5,945 bases of DNA. Origin: an uncultured Bacilli bacterium (lineage in GTDB: Bacteria; Bacillota_I; Bacilli_A; RF39; UBA660). Positions within the stretch are counted from its first letter, which is position 1. Each line of letters starts with the position of its first letter. Below, one piece after another: positions 1 through 4,675 of this stretch. The translations under genes and the position numbers were made by a program. The stretch is taken from positions 1-5,945 of the forward strand of contig CANQZL010000102.1 of assembly GCA_947628325.1 (NCBI GenBank), read 5' to 3'. The notes under the pieces are model-generated. The model was not told the DNA's origin. It did no database searches and was given only the letters and a program-made list of their open reading frames with translations.

Positions 1-597
1 GTTGATAAGTTTGATTATGGTAAAGGTTATAAGTTTAGTACTTATGCTACTTGGTGGATTAGACAAGCTATTACAAGAGCTTTAGCAGATCAAGCAAGAA
101 CAATAAGAGTTCCAGTACATATGGTTGAGACAATTAATAAAATGGCTCGTGTACAAAGACAAATGACTCTTGAATTAAATAGAGAGCCTAGTGAAGAAGA
201 ATTAGCTAATAAAATGGGGATTTCTGTTGAAAAAGTAAGAGAAGTTATGAAGATAAGTCAAGATCCAGTATCATTGGATACACCTATTGGTGAAGAAGAT
301 GATTCTCATCTAGGAGATTTTATTAAAGATGAAAGAAGTATGAGTCCTGAAGAATATGCAACTAATGAAATATTAAAAGAAGAAATAAGAAATGTTTTAA
401 TGACTTTACAACAAAGAGAACAAGAAGTTTTGGAATTGCGTTTTGGTTTAATTGATGGAACAAGTCATACTTTAGAAGAAGTTGGTAAAAAGTTTAATGT
501 TACCAGAGAAAGAATAAGACAAATTGAAGCTAAAGCTTTAAGAAAATTAAGACATCCATCTAGAGCTAAAAAGTTAAAAGATTTTTTAAGTGACTAA
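1..597 (+). CDS. rpoD: RNA polymerase primary sigma factor RpoD/SigA, C-terminal part (5' truncated)
   Basis: This is the housekeeping sigma-70 factor, which directs RNA polymerase to -35/-10 promoters. The reading frame is open from base 1, so the first 40 residues before the internal Met at 121 belong to the protein. About 198 residues remain, and the N-terminal half (regions 1 and early 2) lies outside the window. Residues 4-28 are region 2.3-2.4, with FDYGKGYKFSTYATWWIRQA and the -10-reading Gln22 and Thr25. Region 3 follows with ADQARTIRVPVHMVE. Region 4.2 (about residues 157-185) has the helix-turn-helix TLEEVGKKFNVTRERIRQIE, and the chain ends in the usual LRHPSRAKKLKDFL tail. The match to primary sigma factors, rather than alternative ones, is unambiguous. 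The last codons overlap the start of trmK, and no terminator lies between them, so the two are probably cotranscribed. Confidence 0.97.
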   Translation, partial: VDKFDYGKGYKFSTYATWWIRQAITRALADQARTIRVPVHMVETINKMARVQRQMTLELNREPSEEELANKMGISVEKVREVMKISQDPVSLDTPIGEEDDSHLGDFIKDERSMSPEEYATNEILKEEIRNVLMTLQQREQEVLELRFGLIDGTSHTLEEVGKKFNVTRERIRQIEAKALRKLRHPSRAKKLKDFLSD

Positions 598-1237
598 ATT
601 AAGTAAAAGATTAAATGCTTTAGTTCTTTTTGTTTCAAAAAATGATAGTGTAGTAGATGTTGGTTGTGATCATGGTTATTTAAGTATTTATTTAAAAGAA
701 AATAACTTGGTAAAGAATGTTATTGCTAGTGATATAAATAAAAATGCTTTAAATAGTGCTATAAATAATATTAATAAGAAAAAACTTGATATTAAAACAA
801 TTTTAAGTGATGGACTTGAAAATATAAACTTAAAAAATATTAATACTTTAATAATTTCAGGAATGGGGACAAATACAATTTTGCATATTCTCAAAGATAA
901 TACAAAATTAGATAAAATACATAAATTGATAATTCAATCTAATAATGATTATAATATTCTAAGAAAAGAATTAAATATTAAAGGGTATTATCTTGATAAA
1001 GAAGAGTATACTTTTGATAAAAATAAATGGTATATTACATGTCTTTTTATTAAAAGTAAGAAAAGAAATACTAAAGAAGAAATTGAATATGGTTATTTAA
1101 ATAATAAAGATTATAATAAATATTTATTAAATAAAGAAAAACAAATATATAAAAAAATACCATTTACACAACTAAAAATAAAATTATTAAAATTAAGAAA
1201 GATTATAAAACTTAAGAAAATAGTAAAAAATGATTAG
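590..1237 (+). CDS. trmK: TrmK, tRNA (adenine(22)-N1)-methyltransferase
   Basis: TrmK is an SAM-dependent methyltransferase that makes m1A at position 22 of tRNA. The 215-residue protein opens with the family's LSKRL motif. It has the SAM-binding motif DVGCDHGYL (residues 23-31), an acidic motif II (ASDIN, Asp48), and the SGMGTN loop (90-95) that corresponds to AGMGG in relatives. A QSNNDYNILRKEL segment (116-128) replaces the usual QPN. The C-terminal part, from about residue 160, is very Lys/Asn/Tyr-rich and coiled, as expected for the TrmK helical tail. The GTG at 590 is chosen because the preceding in-frame codon (587-589) is TAA and no ATG occurs before Met92. It overlaps the rpoD stop by 8 bases and has no clear Shine-Dalgarno sequence, so translational coupling is likely. 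In Bacillus subtilis, trmK (yqfN) also follows sigA closely. The Nif3-like gene often found next is absent here. Confidence 0.9.
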   Translation: MTKLSKRLNALVLFVSKNDSVVDVGCDHGYLSIYLKENNLVKNVIASDINKNALNSAINNINKKKLDIKTILSDGLENINLKNINTLIISGMGTNTILHILKDNTKLDKIHKLIIQSNNDYNILRKELNIKGYYLDKEEYTFDKNKWYITCLFIKSKKRNTKEEIEYGYLNNKDYNKYLLNKEKQIYKKIPFTQLKIKLLKLRKIIKLKKIVKND

Positions 1238-1255
1238 TAAATTAATCATTTTTTT
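1225..1255. terminator. Bidirectional intrinsic terminator between trmK and the convergent minus-strand gene
   Basis: A perfect 12-bp hairpin pairs 1225-1236 (AAAAAATGATTA) with 1243-1254 (TAATCATTTTTT), with a 6-base loop. It is flanked by T runs when read from either strand: 1249-1255 on plus, and the A run 1225-1230 on minus. It begins inside the last codons of trmK and reaches the stop codon of the minus-strand gene (1254-1256). One structure therefore probably ends both convergent transcripts. The stem is A/T-only apart from one G-C pair, which is typical for this genome. Confidence 0.85.
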
Positions 1256-1496
1256 ATAGGAAAAATGTTGGAGAATTTGAATTATTTGTAATAGGTTGAT
1301 TACTATTTATTACTTGATTATTGTCTTTATTATTGTTTTTTATATTTGAATTTATTTTTTGAAGATTAGTTAAAACATTTTTAGAATTAGATATTAAAGG
1401 CTTAACTTGTTTATAGATGGGAATCATTTGATTAGCAATATTTAATGTTTTAGAAAGTCCACCTATTAATTGGAGTAAAGAAAAGTTATTATACAT
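1254..1496 (-). CDS. Small YqfQ/VrrA-like protein of unknown function
   Basis: This is an 80-residue protein read leftward. Residues 1-50 look amphipathic and helical. The pattern IANQMIPIYKQVKPLISNSK (19-38), with spaced Pro, Gln and Asn and a following helix, resembles the conserved core of the YqfQ/VrrA family (as in 'A-x-x-x-x-P-x-x-x-Q-x-x-P-x-x-x-N'). The C-terminal 30 residues are an Asn-rich low-complexity tail. That it is a real gene is supported by a GGTGAT ribosome binding site (minus strand, 1500-1505) just before the ATG, a bidirectional terminator at its end, and opposite orientation in an otherwise rightward region. yqfQ lies near sigA and trmK in Bacillus, which supports the assignment. 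The function is unknown; sporulation or coat links have been suggested for relatives, but nothing here shows that. The family match is from memory of the pattern and is moderate. Confidence 0.62.
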   Translation of the reverse strand: MYNNFSLLQLIGGLSKTLNIANQMIPIYKQVKPLISNSKNVLTNLQKINSNIKNNNKDNNQVINSNQPITNNSNSPTFFL

Positions 1497-1510
1497 AATA
1501 TCACCAATAT

Positions 1511-1540
1511 ATTATATGATTGATAATCACATTTTACCAA
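1511..1540 (-). promoter_or_regulatory. Candidate promoter for the YqfQ-like gene (leftward)
   Basis: Read on the minus strand, a perfect TATAAT occupies 1516-1511, with TTGGTA (1540-1535, 4 of 6 matches) 18 bases upstream. Transcription would then begin around 1504, inside the GGTGAT ribosome binding site, giving an almost leaderless mRNA. An alternative with a longer leader is TAAAAT (1536-1531) with TTTAAA (1559-1554) at 17-base spacing. I cannot choose between them from sequence alone. Confidence 0.4.
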
Positions 1541-1554
1541 TCTTGTGATATAAT
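1526..1554 (+). promoter_or_regulatory. Extended -10 promoter for the prepilin peptidase operon, with an embedded inverted repeat
   Basis: A perfect TATAAT (1549-1554) is preceded by TGA (1546-1548), giving an extended -10 (TGnTATAAT). The -35 position 17 bases upstream is ATCACA (1526-1531, 4 of 6 matches). The expected start of transcription is about 1561. The ribosome binding site AAGGAAGTGAT (1573-1583) lies just before the ATG at 1587. The ATCACA at 1526-1531 and TGTGAT at 1544-1549 form a 6-bp inverted repeat with a 12-base gap. The repeat overlaps both promoter elements and the divergent leftward promoter, so it could be an operator. It is short enough to be chance. Confidence 0.55.
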
Positions 1555-1586
1555 TTAAAAATAGAGGGGCTTAAGGAAGTGATGAT

Positions 1587-2348
1587 ATGGCTTTTGACAT
1601 TTTTGTACTTTGTTTATTTTTTATAGTTGGTCTTCTATTAGGTTTTATAGATATTATAATGGCTTTAAAGCTTCCTTTGAGGAAACGTGAGTTTGCTAAT
1701 AGTTGTGAACATTGTAATAATAAGTATAAATGGTATGAATTAATACCTTTAGTATCATATTTTATTAATAAGGGTAAATGTCCTTATTGTCAAAAGAATA
1801 AATCGATATGGTACGTAATTTTAGAAATATTAAGTGGGGTTTCTTATTCTTTAAGTTATATTTTTTATGGTTTTAGTTATGAATTAATAGTTATGATTAT
1901 TTTAACTAATTTGCTTATTCTAATTTATGTAAGTGATTTTAAGTATTTAATTATTCTTGATGAACCATTATTATTATTTAGCGTAATTATATTAATATGT
2001 AAATATATGTTTTTTGGTTTTGAAACATTTTTAATATCAATTTGTAGTGGTTTATTGATTTTTATTTTTATGATGGTAGTTAGATTTATTGGTAATAAAT
2101 TATTTAAACAGGAGTCAATTGGTGGAGGAGATATTAAATTATCAATGTTTTTTGGCTTTACTTTAGGAATTAAATTAAGTATAATTTCATTGATACTTGG
2201 TTCTTTTTTGGCTTTTCCTTATGCTATTTATTCCTCTTTAAAAAATATTAATAAGGAAATACCATTTGGGCCATTCTTAGTAACAGGCTTATTTTTAGTT
2301 TTTATTTTGATGGATCCAATAAGATCATTTTTTAGAATTATATTTTAA
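1587..2348 (+). CDS. Type IV prepilin leader peptidase (A24 family, PilD/ComC-like)
   Basis: This integral membrane aspartic protease would cleave the short leader of type IV prepilins or competence pseudopilins on the cytoplasmic side. The 253-residue length is normal for the bacterial PilD type. The N-terminal cytoplasmic domain has two CxxC pairs (Cys40/43 and Cys65/68) around WYELIPLVSYFINKGKCPYC, the zinc-binding form of this family. The catalytic aspartates are Asp117 in YVSDFKYLIILDE and Asp182 in the GGGDIKL motif (179-185). IPFGPFL (225-231) is the usual late motif. About seven or eight hydrophobic segments are visible. The N-terminal GSFLN motif common in PilD is replaced by GFIDII (19-24), so N-methylation of the pilin is uncertain. 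The ATG at 1587 has a good AAGGAAGTGAT ribosome binding site. The downstream Tim44-like gene starts 19 bases after the stop, indicating an operon. No pilin or assembly ATPase is in the window. Confidence 0.92.
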   Translation: MAFDIFVLCLFFIVGLLLGFIDIIMALKLPLRKREFANSCEHCNNKYKWYELIPLVSYFINKGKCPYCQKNKSIWYVILEILSGVSYSLSYIFYGFSYELIVMIILTNLLILIYVSDFKYLIILDEPLLLFSVIILICKYMFFGFETFLISICSGLLIFIFMMVVRFIGNKLFKQESIGGGDIKLSMFFGFTLGIKLSIISLILGSFLAFPYAIYSSLKNINKEIPFGPFLVTGLFLVFILMDPIRSFFRIIF

Positions 2349-2367
2349 AGAATAAGGAAGTGTATTA

Positions 2368-3051
2368 ATGAAAATATCTATAATAATAATTTTAGTATTA
2401 ATTCTTTTAATTGTGGCTGGTTTAATATTTTTATATTTTAGTATAAAAAATAAAATAGAGTTTTTTTCAAGAAGAATTTTTGGAACAAGAAATATTATTG
2501 AAGGTTTTAATAAGCAAGAAATAGAATATGAAAATACACCAAAGTCTTTGTCGGGAATGGATGCTGTTTTGATACCTAAGATTAATAAAGACTTTCCTAG
2601 TATTAATATTGATGAATTAAAAAAAGTAGCTGAGAATGCTATTATCCTTTATTTTGAATCATTAAAAGATAAAGAGTTAAAAGAAATACCAAATGCTAGT
2701 GATAAATTAAATAATATGATATCTTCTTTAATATTAGATAATAAGAATACTTTTAAAGATGTTAAAATACATCGAACAGTTATAAATGCTTATGATAATA
2801 GAAATGGAATATGTACAATAACTTTGCAAACAGCTTTAGAATATGTTAAGGATTCTAAGAAAGTTCAAGATCGTTTAAATACCGATTTAATTTATATATA
2901 TGATGATAAGAAAGGGAATGTTAGTTTAAATTGTCCTAATTGTGGAGCTCCTATTACTAAAATAGGTATTAAAGTATGTGAATATTGTAATACGGGGATT
3001 GTTGAAATGTTGTCTAAAACATGGAAAATTAATGATATTTATCAAAAATGA
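2368..3051 (+). CDS. Membrane-anchored Tim44-like domain protein with C-terminal zinc ribbon
   Basis: The 227-residue protein has one N-terminal membrane segment (about 4-25) followed by basic residues (Lys27, Lys29, Arg35, Arg36). By the positive-inside rule the rest is cytoplasmic. Residues about 73-180 resemble the Tim44-like/TimA fold: a helix INIDELKKVAENAIILYFES (79-98), then DVKIHRTVINAYDN and ITLQTALEYV strands, ending in DLIYIYDDKKG. The C-terminus is a zinc ribbon with CPNC (189-192) and CEYC (204-207), in which CGAP and CNTG match the usual knuckle pattern. Bacterial proteins of this layout exist, but their role is not established; Tim44-like domains bind membranes or protein partners. 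Its ribosome binding site is AAGGAAG, 7 bases before the ATG. It is the second gene of the prepilin peptidase operon and is closed by the terminator at its stop codon. A link to pilin processing is only suggested by position. Confidence 0.78.
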   Translation: MKISIIIILVLILLIVAGLIFLYFSIKNKIEFFSRRIFGTRNIIEGFNKQEIEYENTPKSLSGMDAVLIPKINKDFPSINIDELKKVAENAIILYFESLKDKELKEIPNASDKLNNMISSLILDNKNTFKDVKIHRTVINAYDNRNGICTITLQTALEYVKDSKKVQDRLNTDLIYIYDDKKGNVSLNCPNCGAPITKIGIKVCEYCNTGIVEMLSKTWKINDIYQK

Positions 3052-3082
3052 AACTAAATTATTTATTTAATTTAGTTTTTTT
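3051..3082 (+). terminator. Intrinsic terminator of the prepilin peptidase / Tim44-like operon
   Basis: A perfect 11-bp hairpin pairs 3051-3061 (AAACTAAATTA) with 3068-3078 (TAATTTAGTTT), with a 6-base loop. A run of seven T follows the last G (3076-3082). It begins at the final base of the UGA stop codon of the Tim44-like gene. It separates that operon from spoIVA, which therefore needs its own promoter. Confidence 0.9.
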
Positions 3083-3103
3083 GTTCTAAATAATATTTTT
3101 TAC

Positions 3104-3111
3104 CATAGACT
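3104..3111 (+). promoter_or_regulatory. Candidate sigma-E-type -10 element upstream of spoIVA
   Basis: CATAGACT lies about 25 bases before the spoIVA ATG and matches 7 of 8 positions of the Bacillus sigma-E -10 consensus (CATACAnT). Transcription would begin near 3118, leaving a short leader with the ribosome binding site AGGGGTG (3126-3132). In Bacillus, spoIVA is a mother-cell sigma-E gene, so this agrees with known regulation. The weakness is the -35 side: nothing at the usual 14-base spacing (about 3083-3089) resembles the sigma-E -35 box, and that stretch directly follows the preceding terminator. An AATATT (3092-3097) is present but too close. Confidence 0.4.
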
Positions 3112-3136
3112 TTATTAGAAATGGTAGGGGTGTTAT

Positions 3137-4615
3137 ATGAAAGATAACAAAATAATAGAATCTATTTCTAAAAGAGGTAATGGAGAAATCTATTTAGGGG
3201 TTGTGGGGGCAGTAAGAACAGGTAAATCTACTTTTATTAAACGATTTATTGAAAATTTGGTCGTACCTAATATTACTGATGAGTATGAAAAGAAACATTG
3301 CTTAGATGAAATACCACAAAGTGCTCAAGGTAAAACAATTATGACTACAGAGCCAAAGTTTGTACCATCTAATGGAGCTAAAATTAAAGTAGAAGAATTT
3401 GAAACAAATATTAAATTAATAGATTGTGTAGGTTATATTATACCTGGTTCTAATGGTTATGAAGATGAAAATGGTAATCCACGTATGGTTTTAACACCAT
3501 GGTTTAAAGAACCAGTTAATTTTGAAACAGCAGCTGAGATTGGGACAGAAAAAGTTATTAAAGATCATGCTACTATTGGAATTGTTGTAACATCAGATGG
3601 TTCCTTTGGTGAGATTGAACGTGAAAATTATGTTGAAGCTGAACAAAAAGTTATTAATGAATTAAAAGAAATTAATAAACCATTTATTGTTGTTTTAAAT
3701 ACATCTCATCCTGAAGATGCTAATACACAAGAGTTAGCACGTAAGTTAAGAGAAGAACATAATGTTGCTGTTCTTCCGATAAGTGTTGAGTCTATGACGG
3801 AGTATGAAATTTATGATATTTTAAAATCAGCTTTATATGAATTTCCTGTTTTAAATATTGATATTAAGTTACCAGAATGGGTTCATATACTTAATAATTC
3901 TCATCCTGTTAAAGAAGAATATTTAACTAAAATTAAATCTAGTACTTTGTGTGTTAAAAAATTGAAAGATGTTGATGAAATATTAGAATATTTTAAAGAT
4001 AGTAAATATATATCTAAAGCATATATAAGTAATGTTGATGCAGCAACTGGAGTAGTAAATATTAATTTAGATAGTGATGATGAATTGTACAATGAAGTAT
4101 TAAATGAAATGATGGGTGATACGGTAAATACAAAAGCTGGAATGTTAAAAATATTTAGTTCTTATAAAGAGACTAAAGAAGAAACTGAAATACTTAAATC
4201 AGCTTTAAAAACAGCAAAACAAACAGGTTATGGTATTGTATATCCAACATTAAAAGAAATGCAATTGGATACGCCAGAAGTTATAAAACAAGGGGGAAGA
4301 TTTGGTGTTAAATTAAAAGCTACAGCATCTTCATATCATATTATTAAAGCAGATGTGGTAAGTGTTTTTGAACCAATTATTGGAAGTGAATTACAAAGTA
4401 AAGAATTAATAAATTACTTAATGAAAGATTATGAAACAGATCCAACGAATATTTGGCGAAGTGAAATATTTGGACGTAGTTTAGATGTTATAGTCAAAGA
4501 AGGTATTCAAGCTAAATTATCGGTTATGCCAGAAGCGACAAGATATAAATTAGCACAGACTGTAACAAAAATTGTTAATAAAGGTGCTAATAACCTCATA
4601 GCTATAGTTCTATAA
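3137..4615 (+). CDS. spoIVA: SpoIVA, stage IV sporulation protein A (spore coat basement-layer ATPase)
   Basis: SpoIVA is a mother-cell ATPase that polymerises irreversibly on the forespore surface to form the base of the spore coat; in Bacillus it is anchored by SpoVM and also needed for the cortex. The 492-residue length equals that of B. subtilis SpoIVA, and similarity runs end to end. The N-terminal TRAFAC-type ATPase domain has Walker A GAVRTGKS (24-31, Lys30), the sensor threonines Thr70/Thr71 in GKTIMTTEPKFVP, and Walker B LIDCVGY (94-100, Asp96). The diagnostic GYEDENG and AAEIGTEKVI stretches follow. The middle region keeps SVESMTEYEIYDILKSALYE. The C-terminal part keeps KQTGYG, PEVIKQGGRFGVKLKA, IFGRSLDVIVKEGIQAKLS and the terminal LIAIVL that packs the membrane-proximal end. 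No key residue is missing. It stands alone between two terminators and is probably sigma-E dependent. Confidence 0.98.
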   Translation: MKDNKIIESISKRGNGEIYLGVVGAVRTGKSTFIKRFIENLVVPNITDEYEKKHCLDEIPQSAQGKTIMTTEPKFVPSNGAKIKVEEFETNIKLIDCVGYIIPGSNGYEDENGNPRMVLTPWFKEPVNFETAAEIGTEKVIKDHATIGIVVTSDGSFGEIERENYVEAEQKVINELKEINKPFIVVLNTSHPEDANTQELARKLREEHNVAVLPISVESMTEYEIYDILKSALYEFPVLNIDIKLPEWVHILNNSHPVKEEYLTKIKSSTLCVKKLKDVDEILEYFKDSKYISKAYISNVDAATGVVNINLDSDDELYNEVLNEMMGDTVNTKAGMLKIFSSYKETKEETEILKSALKTAKQTGYGIVYPTLKEMQLDTPEVIKQGGRFGVKLKATASSYHIIKADVVSVFEPIIGSELQSKELINYLMKDYETDPTNIWRSEIFGRSLDVIVKEGIQAKLSVMPEATRYKLAQTVTKIVNKGANNLIAIVL

Positions 4616-4633
4616 TTTTACTATGGCTTTTTT
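4600..4633 (+). terminator. Intrinsic terminator of spoIVA, overlapping its last codons
   Basis: A 9-bp stem pairs 4600-4608 (AGCTATAGT) with 4620-4628 (ACTATGGCT), with one G-U pair and an 11-base loop, followed by six T (4628-4633). The upstream arm lies within the last five codons of spoIVA and the stop codon (4613-4615) is in the loop. A translating ribosome would therefore cover the arm until it leaves. Confidence 0.75.
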
Positions 4634-4643
4634 ATTATTTTTA

Positions 4644-4663
4644 TATTATAATTAATTATAATA
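4644..4663 (+). promoter_or_regulatory. Perfect 20-bp AT-only palindrome carrying two TATAAT boxes
   Basis: The stretch is TATTATAATT followed by its exact reverse complement AATTATAATA, with no loop. It contains two perfect TATAAT hexamers (4647-4652 and 4657-4662) on the plus strand, and the same two on the minus strand. It ends directly at the AGGAGGG ribosome binding site (4663-4669) of the following gene. The upstream TATAAT would start transcription near 4659; the downstream one would start inside the ribosome binding site. No good -35 is visible 17 bases upstream, because that place is occupied by the spoIVA terminator. It may be a promoter, an operator, or both. In DNA this AT-rich, a palindrome of A and T alone is weaker evidence than in balanced DNA. 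Confidence 0.45.
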
Positions 4664-4675
4664 GGAGGGTCTAAT

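Noticed and set aside
688..894. Minus-strand open frame of 68 codons inside trmK
   Set aside because: It lies wholly within the well-supported trmK gene. Its Phe/Ile/Leu-rich translation is what the antisense of an AT-rich Lys/Asn gene gives, and it has no support of its own.
3901..4092. Minus-strand open frame of 63 codons inside spoIVA
   Set aside because: It is fully contained in the conserved spoIVA gene, and its translation shows no recognisable domain.
4616..4675. Possible riboswitch or leader RNA before the last gene
   Set aside because: The gap is only 60 bases, is mostly terminator tail plus the AT palindrome, and has no conserved riboswitch-like core.
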